From Rhodanobacter sp. (GTDB taxonomy: Bacteria > Pseudomonadota > Gammaproteobacteria > Xanthomonadales > Rhodanobacteraceae): a stretch of 64,000 bases of DNA. The DNA is taken from the NCBI GenBank assembly GCA_024711345.1, contig JANJTA010000019.1:1-64000 (forward strand), written 5' to 3'. A model generated the notes under the pieces. It made no database searches and was not told where the DNA came from. It saw only the letters and a program-made list of their open reading frames with translations. Numbering within the stretch: position 1 is the stretch's first letter; each line of letters starts with the position of its first letter. The position numbers and the translations under genes were made by a program. Of this stretch, positions 26,108-34,033 are shown piece after piece.

Positions 26108-27430
26108 ATGCATGAGCCCAGCATCGTGTCCCGTGGCGAGCAGCAGCGCGCCATGTGGCTAAGCACCTTCGCCTTCACCGTGTGTTTCGCGGTGTGGACG
26201 ATATTTTCCATCATCGGCATCCAGATCAAGCAGCAACTCGGCCTCAATGAAACCCAGTTCGGCCTGCTGATCGCCACGCCGATCCTCACCGGATCGCTGA
26301 TCCGCCTGCTGCTCGGCATCTGGGCCGACCAGTACGGCGGCCGTCGCGTGTTCGCCGCGGTGATGCTGTGTGCGGCTACGGCCACCTGGATGCTGGGCTA
26401 CGCGCACACCTATCCGCAGTTTCTGGTCGCCGCGCTGTTCGTCGGCATTGCCGGCGGCGCATTCTCGGTCGGGGTGGCCTACGTGTCGAAGTGGTTTCCG
26501 GCGAGCAGGCAGGGCACGGCGCTGGGTGTCTTCGGCGCGGGCAACGTCGGCGCCGCGGTCACCAAGCTGCTGGCACCGATGGTGATGGTTGCCTCGGGCT
26601 GGATCCTGGTCAGCAAGATCTGGGCGATCGCTCTGGCGCTGACCGCCGCGCTGTTCTACCTGTTCAGTCAGGAGGACCCTTCGCTGGCCCAGCGGCGCAA
26701 GTCGGGCACCAAGCCGATGTCGTTCCGCGAACAGATGATGCCGCTTCGCAACCTGCAGGTGTGGCGTTTTTCGCTCTACTATTTCTTCGTCTTCGGCGGC
26801 TTCGTGGCGCTGGCCTTGTGGCTGCCGCACTTCCTCACCGGTGTCTACAAGCTGGACGTGAGGACCGCCGGCATCCTTGGTGCCTGCTATTCGATTCCGG
26901 CCAGCCTGTTCCGCATCGTTGGCGGGGTGCTGTCCGACCGCATCGGCGCGCGCAAGGTGATGTACTGGACCTTCGGCGTCTCTGCCATCTGCACCTTCCT
27001 GCTCGCCTATCCGGACACCCACTATGTCGTGAAGGGCATCACGGGCGACATCAGCCTGCACCTGGCGATCGGCGTGGTGCCGTTCACGGTGCTGGTGTTC
27101 GTGCTGGGTTTCTTCATGTCGCTGGGCAAGGCGGCGGTGTACAAGCACATCCCGGTCTATTACCCCCAGCACGTCGGCTCGGTGGGCGGCGTGGTCGGCA
27201 TGATCGGCGGACTGGGCGGTTTCATCCTGCCGATCGCGTTCGGTGTGCTGAACGACGTCGTGGGCGTGTGGACCAGCTGCTTCATGCTGCTGTTCGTCCT
27301 GGTGGCCGCTTCGCTGGCGTGGATGCACTTCGCGATTCGGCGCATGGAACGCCGGCACTTCCCGCAGATCGGCACCGAGACGGATCTGCCCGAGGTCATG
27401 GATGCCGTGGCGCAGTCGCGAAGCCGCTGA
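26108..27430 (+). CDS. narK1: Nitrate/nitrite transporter, NarK1 type
   Basis: Major facilitator, 440 residues, 12 membrane helices. FGLLIATPILTGSLIRLLLG and GGAFSVGVAYVSKWFP are the nitrate/nitrite porter signatures, with GVFGAGNVGAAVTK and the second NNP motif GLGGFILPIAFG. The Arg in helix 2 (SLIRLL) and in helix 8 (SLFRIVGG) are the nitrate-binding arginines of the family. Probably a nitrate/proton symporter that starts nitrate respiration. Lies 87 bp behind the PPIase gene without its own box, so it is likely in the nar transcript. Confidence 0.95.
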   Translation: MHEPSIVSRGEQQRAMWLSTFAFTVCFAVWTIFSIIGIQIKQQLGLNETQFGLLIATPILTGSLIRLLLGIWADQYGGRRVFAAVMLCAATATWMLGYAHTYPQFLVAALFVGIAGGAFSVGVAYVSKWFPASRQGTALGVFGAGNVGAAVTKLLAPMVMVASGWILVSKIWAIALALTAALFYLFSQEDPSLAQRRKSGTKPMSFREQMMPLRNLQVWRFSLYYFFVFGGFVALALWLPHFLTGVYKLDVRTAGILGACYSIPASLFRIVGGVLSDRIGARKVMYWTFGVSAICTFLLAYPDTHYVVKGITGDISLHLAIGVVPFTVLVFVLGFFMSLGKAAVYKHIPVYYPQHVGSVGGVVGMIGGLGGFILPIAFGVLNDVVGVWTSCFMLLFVLVAASLAWMHFAIRRMERRHFPQIGTETDLPEVMDAVAQSRSR

Positions 27431-27521
27431 GGGCGTGGCGGCTGCGGGGCACGTTCGCCCCGCAAGCTACGTCGTCCGGCGTGGCCGGCCGCGCCGTCAG
27501 CCGATGCGGGTGGGCGTAGTG

Positions 27522-27550
27522 CGGCGCGGCGCGGGTTGCGCGCCGCGCCG
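27522..27550. terminator. Bidirectional hairpin between narK1 and narK2
   Basis: A perfect 12-bp stem (CGGCGCGGCGCG pairing with CGCGCCGCGCCG) with the loop GGTTG. It lies between convergent genes and can serve both strands. There is no clear T tract; the stem alone is very strong. Confidence 0.6.
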
Positions 27551-27574
27551 GCAAGCACGGCGGGCCGCCTGCGA

Positions 27575-29230
27575 TCAGGGATTCTTCACGTACGCGTTCC
27601 TGCGCAGGTAGAACCACCAGTTGAGCAACAGGCACAGCGCGTAGAACGCCGCGAAGCCGTACATCGCCATCTCGGGTGTCCCGAGTTTGATCTGCTCGCC
27701 GATCACGACCGGCGCGGCAAATGCACCGTAGGCGGCGACGGCCGACGTCCAGCCCAGCACCGGACCGGCCTGCTGGCGGTCGAAGATCGCGCCGATGGTG
27801 CGGAAGGTCGACCCGTTGCCGACGCCGGTGGCGGCGAACAGCAGCACGAAGAGCGCGAGGAAGGCGAAGAAGTAATCCTCGGGCGTCGCCGAGTGGTAGG
27901 CCTTCATCATCACGTAGCCGGCCGCCACCGAGGCGCCCACCATCACCACGGAAACCCACTGGGTGACGATCGAACCGCCGGTCTTGTCCGAGATCCAGCC
28001 GCCGATCGGGCGCGTCAGCGCACCGACGAAGGGGCCGATCCATGCGTAGGCAAGCACCGGCAACGCGTTCGGATTCGGCTGCGTGTGGGTCATCACGCCG
28101 TTCGCATCGGGCACGTGGATGACGTCGAAGATCACTTTCATCGACAGCGGCAGCGCCATCGAGAAGCCGATGAACGAGCCGAAGGTGACGATGTAGAGGA
28201 TCGTCATCGCCCAGGTGTGCCTGTTGCGGAAAATCTCGAACTGCTTGGTCACGCCCTCCTTCATCGGGCCGAAGGCGGCGAGCTTCATCACCGTCAGCAT
28301 CAGGGTGATGTCGAGCGGGATCGCCACCCAGACGTTGAGCACTCCCAGGCCGGTCGGTGCCGGCAGGTACAGCCAGAGCATGAAAATCGACGGCACGAAG
28401 GCGAGCGTGTACAGGTAGGTGATCTTCGAGAACGCGACCAGCGGGTTGCCGGTGGCGGGCGAGATCGTCTTCAGGTTGTTCATGCCGAACCAGCACAGGA
28501 TCGACAGCGGCACCAGCGACAGCGCCCAGGCGAAGCCGGAGTTCTGGATCCAGGTCGACGTGCCGGCCGGGATCTTGCCGAAGATCCAGCCGCTTTCCTT
28601 GAGCAGGGTCTCGGGGCCACCGCCGATGGCACCGAAGATGCTCACCGTCATCACGAGCGGAATGACGATCTGCATCGTCGTCACGCCGAAGTTGCCCAGT
28701 CCCGCGTTGAGGCCCAGCGCCGTGCCCTGCAGCCGCTTGGGGAAGAAGCCGCTGATGTTGGACATCGACGAGGCGAAGTTGCCGCCGCCGACGCCGCACC
28801 ACAAGGCCATCAGCTGGAACGCCCACAGCGGCCAGTCCTTGTGCTGCAGCACGATGCCGGTGCCGATGGCCGGCGCCAGCAGCATTGCCGTGGTCAGGAA
28901 GATCGTGTTGCGTCCGCCCGCGAGGCGGATCAGGAACGAGGCCGGGATGCGCATCGTGGCGCCGGCAATGCCGGCGATCGCGGTCAGCGTGAAGAGTTCG
29001 GCCTGCGTGAACGGAAAGCCGAGGTTGAGCATCTGCACGGTGATGATGCCCCACATGCCCCAGATCGCGAAGCCGCACAGCAGGGCGGGGATCGAGATCC
29101 ACAGGTTGCGGTAGGCGATCCGCTTGCCGGTAGCCTCCCAGAACGCGGGATCCTCCGGGCGCCAGTCGTCGATGTCCGCGCCGCTCGAGTGCGATGGTGG
29201 CGCAGTGCCAGGGCCTGATTTGGTGTTCAT
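27575..29230 (-). CDS. narK2: Nitrate/nitrite antiporter, NarK2 type
   Basis: Major facilitator, 551 residues. It begins with a hydrophilic tail of about 40 residues (DDWRPEDPAFWEATGKRIAYR), usual for NarK2-like porters. RIPASFLIRLAGGRN, GVGGGNFASSMSNISGFFP and ATGVGNGSTFRTIGAIF are the nitrate-porter motifs; GLNAGLGNFGV is the second. Extra residues in the central loop account for the length. Likely exchanges nitrate for nitrite during denitrification. Downstream of the TehA-like gene on the same strand. Confidence 0.95.
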   Translation of the reverse strand: MNTKSGPGTAPPSHSSGADIDDWRPEDPAFWEATGKRIAYRNLWISIPALLCGFAIWGMWGIITVQMLNLGFPFTQAELFTLTAIAGIAGATMRIPASFLIRLAGGRNTIFLTTAMLLAPAIGTGIVLQHKDWPLWAFQLMALWCGVGGGNFASSMSNISGFFPKRLQGTALGLNAGLGNFGVTTMQIVIPLVMTVSIFGAIGGGPETLLKESGWIFGKIPAGTSTWIQNSGFAWALSLVPLSILCWFGMNNLKTISPATGNPLVAFSKITYLYTLAFVPSIFMLWLYLPAPTGLGVLNVWVAIPLDITLMLTVMKLAAFGPMKEGVTKQFEIFRNRHTWAMTILYIVTFGSFIGFSMALPLSMKVIFDVIHVPDANGVMTHTQPNPNALPVLAYAWIGPFVGALTRPIGGWISDKTGGSIVTQWVSVVMVGASVAAGYVMMKAYHSATPEDYFFAFLALFVLLFAATGVGNGSTFRTIGAIFDRQQAGPVLGWTSAVAAYGAFAAPVVIGEQIKLGTPEMAMYGFAAFYALCLLLNWWFYLRRNAYVKNP

Positions 29231-29297
29231 GGTGGTCCTCGGGTCGTCTCGTTGGAATCAGCCGGCGAGGCTGAGCGTGGGGGCTTCTTGCCTGTCT

Positions 29298-29311
29298 TTG
29301 ACGTGGATCGT
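29298..29311 (-). promoter_or_regulatory. Degenerate FNR-like site upstream of narK2
   Basis: TTGAC-GTGG-ATCGT on the plus strand keeps one good half-site and only part of the other. It lies in the 123-bp gap before narK2. No good -10 is visible at the class II distance, so narK2 may depend mainly on the upstream transporter's promoter. Confidence 0.3.
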
Positions 29312-29353
29312 GGAGTCGGTGTGGTGCGTCATCGGGCAAACCGGGCGAAGCGG

Positions 29354-30415
29354 TCACGTAGACGGCGCGCGCGAACCGTGCGCGAGGCGCCACAGGTTGT
29401 GCGCGACGCCAGCGAACGCGCCGAGCCATGCAACCAGTGCAATCGCAAAAAACAGCTTCGGCAGGAAGCCGAGGAAACCGAAGCCCATCGCCTTGGCCAT
29501 TTCCAGTGTGCTGGTGGCGTACATGCCCAGCGGGAACACCGCGCCCCAGTACAGCGGGTCGTAGCGCAGCGGAAAGCGCCGGTAGACGTGGCGCCACACG
29601 CCGAGCACCAGCAGCATCGGGATCCACCAGGTGCCGGTGGCCCAGTAGAACACCGTGAATCCCTTGATGAAGGGCTGCAGCGACAGCAGGTAGGGCGCAT
29701 CCGCCGCATTGATGCTGAGCAGCGAGCCGGCCAGGGTGGAAATGGCCATCGCGCCCATGTTGATCCAGTACGGCGGCGACAGGTCGGCCGGCGAGAATTC
29801 GAAGAAGGTGTAGCGGTAGAAGATCAGCGACATCATCCAGATGTACAGCATGCCGCCCCACAGCCACATCGACAGCGCGAAGAAGTTCAGCTCCAGCTTC
29901 CACGGCTGCACCGCGTGCGCAGCGAGCAGGGCGCTCAGCACCGCGATCGACTGGGTGGCCACCACCGCCAGCAGCCAGCCGCCGCTGATGCCGCGGTCCA
30001 GCGTGGGTTTGCCTTTCTTGACGGTGAAGGCGGTGAACACCGTGTAGGTCAGCGCCAGCCACAGCACGATCGCCACGACCCACAGCAGCAGGCCGCCGCG
30101 GGTACTGCCGGCCAGCAGCAGGAACTGGCAACCCAGGATGCTCGATGCGGCGACCATGGTGAAGAAGCCCGGCCCGCTCAGGTGGTCGGTCAGGTCGCCG
30201 AGGAAGCGTTGCGGATAGCGCGCCAGGCGCAAGGCGTAGAGCAGCCAGAGCAGCGCATAGACGCCGGCATTGATGGCGAACAGGCCCCATGCCAGCCGCG
30301 GCAGGCCCAGTCGCCAGGCGCCGATGGAGACGATGCCGGTCGCCATGACCATGCCGAAGTAGGCTGGCGAGAGTTCTGCCAGGGCGGAAGAAGGGAAGCG
30401 CGATGCCTGCTGCAT
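29354..30415 (-). CDS. TehA/SLAC1 (TDT) family transporter or anion channel
   Basis: A 353-residue membrane protein with ten hydrophobic helices. LSPAYFGMVMATGIVSIGAW at the N-terminus is the TDT/TehA signature; HLSGPGFFTMVAASSILGCQ and a helix ending PLGMYATST fit as well. The family includes the tellurite/dicarboxylate transporter TehA and the plant anion channel SLAC1, which passes nitrate and chloride. It is the first gene before narK2 and is headed by an FNR promoter, so transport of nitrate, nitrite or a related anion is a reasonable inference. Substrate unproven. Confidence 0.85.
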   Translation of the reverse strand: MQQASRFPSSALAELSPAYFGMVMATGIVSIGAWRLGLPRLAWGLFAINAGVYALLWLLYALRLARYPQRFLGDLTDHLSGPGFFTMVAASSILGCQFLLLAGSTRGGLLLWVVAIVLWLALTYTVFTAFTVKKGKPTLDRGISGGWLLAVVATQSIAVLSALLAAHAVQPWKLELNFFALSMWLWGGMLYIWMMSLIFYRYTFFEFSPADLSPPYWINMGAMAISTLAGSLLSINAADAPYLLSLQPFIKGFTVFYWATGTWWIPMLLVLGVWRHVYRRFPLRYDPLYWGAVFPLGMYATSTLEMAKAMGFGFLGFLPKLFFAIALVAWLGAFAGVAHNLWRLAHGSRAPST

Positions 30416-30552
30416 GTGGCGTTTCTCGATGGTCGCTGGCGTAGCCGGGATGAGCGGTGGGAAACCCTGTCCGGCACCCGTGGTCGATGCCCTGGAGCGG
30501 ATGCGGATCGGCGCGACGCCCGCGACGGCAGCCGGCGCTTGCGCCCGCGGAC

Positions 30553-30594
30553 AGCTTAGGGTGGCCGGCTCGGGTGCGAGTTGATTGCGGTCAA
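30553..30594 (-). promoter_or_regulatory. FNR-type promoter of the TDT-narK2 operon
   Basis: TTGAT-TGCG-GTCAA at 30581-30594. On the minus strand, TAAGCT at 30558-30553 is centred 32 bp from the box centre, giving a start near 30546 and a leader of about 130 nt. The box lies between this operon and the end of modC. Confidence 0.75.
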
Positions 30595-30641
30595 CCGGCC
30601 CGCTTCCGGCCGCCGGCGGCCTGAAGCGGACGCGCCGCGTT

Positions 30642-31715
30642 TCAGACCAGCAGCGCCACCGACTTGATCTGCGCCCACACGGCCAGGCCCTCGCGCAACT
30701 GCAGGCGGAGCACCGACTGGTGCGAGACGCGTGCCAGCAAGCAGGCGCCCCCGGCCAGCAGCTGCAGCTGGAACTGCCCGCCGGGCAACGGCGACAGCGA
30801 TTGCAGCACGGCCGGCACGATGTTCAGCACGCTGGTGTCGGTGTGCGCGCTCAGTGCGATGCTGACGTCGCGGGCCGGCACCCGCAGGCGTACGCAGGTG
30901 CCTACCGGATGGGCGGGGCCATGGGCGTGCAGCATGCCGGCAGGCGTGTCCAGCCGCAGCAGGCCGTGCCCATCGTGGCCGAGCACGCTGGCCTCGATGA
31001 CGCTGGCGGCATCCTCGCGCAGTGCCAGCGGCAGGTCGGCGCGGTTCAGCACCTCCAGCGCCGGGCCGGCGGCGCGCACCCGGCCGGCTTCCAGCAGCAC
31101 CAGCTGGTCGGCCAGGCGCGCGGCCTCTTCCACCGCATGGGTGACGTACAGCAGGGGGATGCGTGCCTCCCGCTTGACCGCTTCCAGATACGGCAGGATC
31201 TCGGCGCGCCGCTCGGCGTCGAGCGCGCTCAGCGGCTCGTCCAGCAGCAGCCAGCGCGGCCGGCACACCAGCGCGCGGCCTAGCGCCACGCGCTGCCGCT
31301 CGCCGCCGGACAGCGTGGCCGGCGCCCGCGCCAGCAGCGGCCCCAGCGCCAGCTTGTCGATCCACTCGCGCATGGCCTCGGCGGGCGCGCCGGCGCGGCG
31401 CCAGCCGTAGCGCAGGTTGTCGTGTACCGACAGGTGCGGCAGCAGGGCCGCGTGCTGGAACACCACGCCGACCCGGCGCCGGTGTGGCGGCAGGCACAGC
31501 CGGGCGTCCTGCCAGGTCTCCCCGCCGATGCGCAGCACGCCGCGGGCCGCCGGCTCGAGGCCAGCAATGGCGCGCAGCAAGCTGCTCTTGCCGCTGCCGG
31601 ACGGGCCGAACATCACGCTGACGCCCTGCGCGGGCAGCGACAGCGCCACGTCCAGCGTGAAATTCCCGCGCCGCCAGTGCAGGCGCAGCTCGATGTCGCC
31701 GGCCGGCTCAGTCAT
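30642..31715 (-). CDS. modC: Molybdate ABC transporter ATPase
   Basis: ATP-binding subunit for molybdate import, supplying Mo to the Moco genes. 357 residues. Walker A GPSGSGKSS is near residue 36, the ABC signature LSGGERQRVALGRAL near 140, Walker B LLLDEPLSALDA near 160, and the switch His in YVTHAVEE. A C-terminal Mop/TOBE molybdate-binding domain covers about 290-357. Overlaps modB by 8 bp. Confidence 0.95.
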   Translation of the reverse strand: MTEPAGDIELRLHWRRGNFTLDVALSLPAQGVSVMFGPSGSGKSSLLRAIAGLEPAARGVLRIGGETWQDARLCLPPHRRRVGVVFQHAALLPHLSVHDNLRYGWRRAGAPAEAMREWIDKLALGPLLARAPATLSGGERQRVALGRALVCRPRWLLLDEPLSALDAERRAEILPYLEAVKREARIPLLYVTHAVEEAARLADQLVLLEAGRVRAAGPALEVLNRADLPLALREDAASVIEASVLGHDGHGLLRLDTPAGMLHAHGPAHPVGTCVRLRVPARDVSIALSAHTDTSVLNIVPAVLQSLSPLPGGQFQLQLLAGGACLLARVSHQSVLRLQLREGLAVWAQIKSVALLV

Positions 31716-32382
31716 GCGCGAGCGCCGTTCGCCGGCCCAGCCACTGCATCACCAGCAGCATGCCGAAGGAGAACGCCAGCAATCCGGCCGCCAGGCGATG
31801 GGCGTCGGCGTAGGCCATCGCCTCGACCTGGTCGTACAGCAGCACCGACAGCACCCGCGTCTGCCCGTCGATGTTGCCGCCCACCATCAGCACCACGCCG
31901 AACTCGCCCACCGTGTGGGCGAAGCCGAACAGCGTGGCGGTGAGCAGCGCCGGTTTCGACAGCGGCAGCACCACGCTGACGAAGCGGTCGAACGGGGAGG
32001 CGCGCAGCGTGGCGGCGGCATCCAGCACGACGGCGTCGATCGCGGCGAAACCGGACTGCAGCGGGTGCACCACGAACGGCAGCGAATACAGCACCGAGGC
32101 AAGCAGCAGCCCCGGGAAAGTGAACGCCAGCGTGCCCAGTCCCAGTGCCGTGGTGAGCTGGCCGAGCGGGCCGTCCGGCCCCATCCCGAGCAGCAGGTAG
32201 AAGCCCAGCACGGTGGGCGGCAGCACCATCGGCAGGGCAACCAGCGCCCCGACCGGCATGCGCCAGCGCGAGCCGGTGCGCGCCAGCCACCAGGCCAGCG
32301 GCATGCCCAGCAGCAGGAGGATCAGCGTGGTCAGCCCGGCGAGCTTGAGGGTGACCAGGATGGCGGCCAGCAGCGTGGTCAT
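31708..32382 (-). CDS. modB: Molybdate ABC transporter permease
   Basis: Integral membrane subunit, 224 residues, five to six helices. LPMVLPPTVLGFYLLL and the EAA-loop region DAAATLRASPFDRFVSVVLPLS, ending in FAHTVGEFGVVLMVGGN, are typical of ModB. Lies between modA and modC on one transcript. Confidence 0.95.
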   Translation of the reverse strand: MTTLLAAILVTLKLAGLTTLILLLLGMPLAWWLARTGSRWRMPVGALVALPMVLPPTVLGFYLLLGMGPDGPLGQLTTALGLGTLAFTFPGLLLASVLYSLPFVVHPLQSGFAAIDAVVLDAAATLRASPFDRFVSVVLPLSKPALLTATLFGFAHTVGEFGVVLMVGGNIDGQTRVLSVLLYDQVEAMAYADAHRLAAGLLAFSFGMLLVMQWLGRRTALAHD

Positions 32383-32409
32383 GGCCGTCGCTGCGATGCC
32401 GGTGCCGGC

Positions 32410-33204
32410 TCAGTCATAACCGTGGGCCGCGATGGTGCGTCGGGCGGTATCGTCGCGCAGATATTGCAGGAAACCAATCGCCGCCGGGTTGCCGCGGCCG
32501 TGGCCAAGCAGGACCGCACTCTGCACGATCGGCCGGTGCCAGTCGGCGGGAACCAGCCACGCCGAACCGCCGACCTGGCGCTGCGCTTCCAGCGCCAGCG
32601 AGCGCGGCAACAGCCCGGCCTCGGCATTGCCGCTCAGCACGAACTGGGTGGCCTGGCCCACGTTCTCGCCAAGCACCAGGTGCGGCTGCAGCGTGTCCCA
32701 GCGGCCGACATGCTGCAGCACCTGGCGTGCGGCCGCGCCATAGGGCGCCAGCGCGGGGTTTGCGATCGCGAACTTGCGGAAGTCGTGTTGGCGCAGCGCG
32801 CGCTCGCCGTCGGTAGCCAGTGTGGCGTCGCGGCTCCACAGCACCAGCCGGCCGCGGGCGTAGTCGTACAGCGACGAACGCACCGCCAGCCCTTCGTCGG
32901 CCAGACGCTGCGGCGTGCTGTCGTCCGCCGCCAGCAGCACGTCGAACGGCGCGCCATGGCGGATCTGCGCATACAGCTTGCCGGTCGAGGCCACGCTGAT
33001 GTCGATGCGGTGACCGCTGCGGCGCATGTATTGCGCCGCCAGCAGGCGGGCCACCTCGCTGAAGTTGGCGGCCACGGCGATCTGTGCCCGCGCCAGCGGC
33101 GCGCCCGCGGCAGCATGGCCCGGGGGCCACACCGCCAGGGCGGCGATGGCCAGGAGGGCCGGCGCCACGCGACGAACCAGCCTGCGGATGATGTCCAGTT
33201 GCAA
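32410..33204 (-). CDS. modA: Molybdate-binding periplasmic protein
   Basis: Substrate-binding protein, 264 residues from a TTG at 33204. TTG was chosen because GGGAGG stands 6 nt upstream and it yields a normal signal peptide (two Arg, a hydrophobic stretch, AHAAAGA-type cleavage near residue 34). A start at ATG 33426 would need a long unrelated extension. AVAANFSEVARLLAAQY, SVASTGKLYAQIRHGAPFDVLL in outline, ANPALAPYGAAARQVL and GENVGQATQFVLSG are the molybdate-site motifs. An FNR-type promoter precedes it. Confidence 0.93.
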   Translation of the reverse strand: MQLDIIRRLVRRVAPALLAIAALAVWPPGHAAAGAPLARAQIAVAANFSEVARLLAAQYMRRSGHRIDISVASTGKLYAQIRHGAPFDVLLAADDSTPQRLADEGLAVRSSLYDYARGRLVLWSRDATLATDGERALRQHDFRKFAIANPALAPYGAAARQVLQHVGRWDTLQPHLVLGENVGQATQFVLSGNAEAGLLPRSLALEAQRQVGGSAWLVPADWHRPIVQSAVLLGHGRGNPAAIGFLQYLRDDTARRTIAAHGYD

Positions 33205-33283
33205 GGTCTGCCTCCCCGGGTGAGTCGCGCCGGCCCCGCCGTCGGTTCCCCTACGCGGGTGGCCGCCGGCATGGACGCAACGA

Positions 33284-33324
33284 TTTATACACAACACCGC
33301 CTGGCGTGGGTTGACGCCGGACAA
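33284..33324 (-). promoter_or_regulatory. FNR-type promoter of modABC
   Basis: TTGAC-GCCG-GACAA at 33311-33324 has one mismatch in the right arm. On the minus strand TATAAA at 33289-33284 is a near-consensus -10, 31 bp from the box centre. It is an AT-rich patch that stands out in this GC-rich DNA. A ModE site was looked for here but not established. Confidence 0.65.
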
Positions 33325-33400
33325 TTTGCCGCCGCAGGAAGGGCCGCTCCCGTGGCGCGCGGCGGTCTGTTGTCGCAGGCACGCGCGACGCTCGGCCGGA

Positions 33401-33442
33401 TTGACCTGGGTCAGTCGCGGCGGCACGGCAGTACGCTAGCCT
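33401..33442 (+). promoter_or_regulatory. FNR-type promoter of the DnrO-like gene
   Basis: TTGAC-CTGG-GTCAG at 33401-33414, one mismatch. TAGCCT at 33437-33442 is centred exactly 32 bp from the box centre; predicted start near 33449, 34 nt before the ATG at 33483. Confidence 0.7.
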
Positions 33443-33482
33443 GCTATCCGCGGCAACCCTGCCGCTTGCCGGAGTTTTCCGC

Positions 33483-33977
33483 ATGAAATCGGTCCATGTT
33501 GTTCTTGCACTGGCGTGTGGCCTGGGTCTGGGCCTGGCGGCTCAGGCGTCACCCCAGCACACCCATGAAAGCCACCCGGCGCACGCCACCACCGCCGCGC
33601 CGACGCCGGCCCAGCGCTGGGCGCCGGACGCACCGCTGCGCGAAGGCATGCGCCGCGCGCATACCGCAGTGGCCGAGCTCGCCCACTACGAGATGGGCCA
33701 CATGAGCGCGCCGATGGCAGCCGACCGCGCGCAGGAGGTGCAGGACGCGGTGACCTACATGTTCGCCAACTGCAAGCTGTCCGCCGAACCCGACGCCGCG
33801 CTGCACGGCATCCTGGTGCCGCTGATGAGCGCGGCACAGACGCTGAAGGCCGACCCGACGAAGGTCTCGGCAGTGGCCGAGATGCGCGCGGCGATCGCGC
33901 ACTACCCGCAGTACTTCAATGACCCCGGCTGGGACCAGCCGGCCCCGGCCGAGCAGGTGATGCACGACGAGCCGTGA
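33483..33977 (+). CDS. DnrO-like periplasmic protein
   Basis: 164 residues with a clear signal peptide (residues 1-23, cleavage near AAQASP), then a His-rich stretch, HTHESHPAHA. The body reads RWAPDAPLREGMRRAHTAV followed by Met/His-rich GHMSAP and a conserved end, YPQYFNDPGW. Similar proteins are labelled DnrO in denitrifiers, with no proven role. The His/Met content suggests copper binding, and the copper receptor lies next to it. A paralogue is at 62075. FNR-type promoter upstream. Confidence 0.7.
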   Translation: MKSVHVVLALACGLGLGLAAQASPQHTHESHPAHATTAAPTPAQRWAPDAPLREGMRRAHTAVAELAHYEMGHMSAPMAADRAQEVQDAVTYMFANCKLSAEPDAALHGILVPLMSAAQTLKADPTKVSAVAEMRAAIAHYPQYFNDPGWDQPAPAEQVMHDEP

Positions 33978-33983
33978 GGCAGT

Positions 33984-34020
33984 GCGTTGCGGGCGGCGCG
34001 TGAAGCGCTGCCCGCAACGC
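33984..34020. terminator. Long hairpin between convergent genes
   Basis: GCGTTGCGGGC (33984-33994) pairs with GCCCGCAACGC (34010-34020), with a further GCGC/GCGC inner stem around a GTGAA-type loop. It lies 7 bp after the DnrO-like stop and 14 bp before the end of the copper receptor, so it may stop both transcripts. No T tract. Confidence 0.6.
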
Positions 34021-34033
34021 GTGCGCGGCACCG

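Noticed and set aside
33270..33300. ModE operator in the AT-rich patch before modA
   Set aside because: Only a single TATA-like half is present; the patch is explained by the -10 of an FNR promoter.
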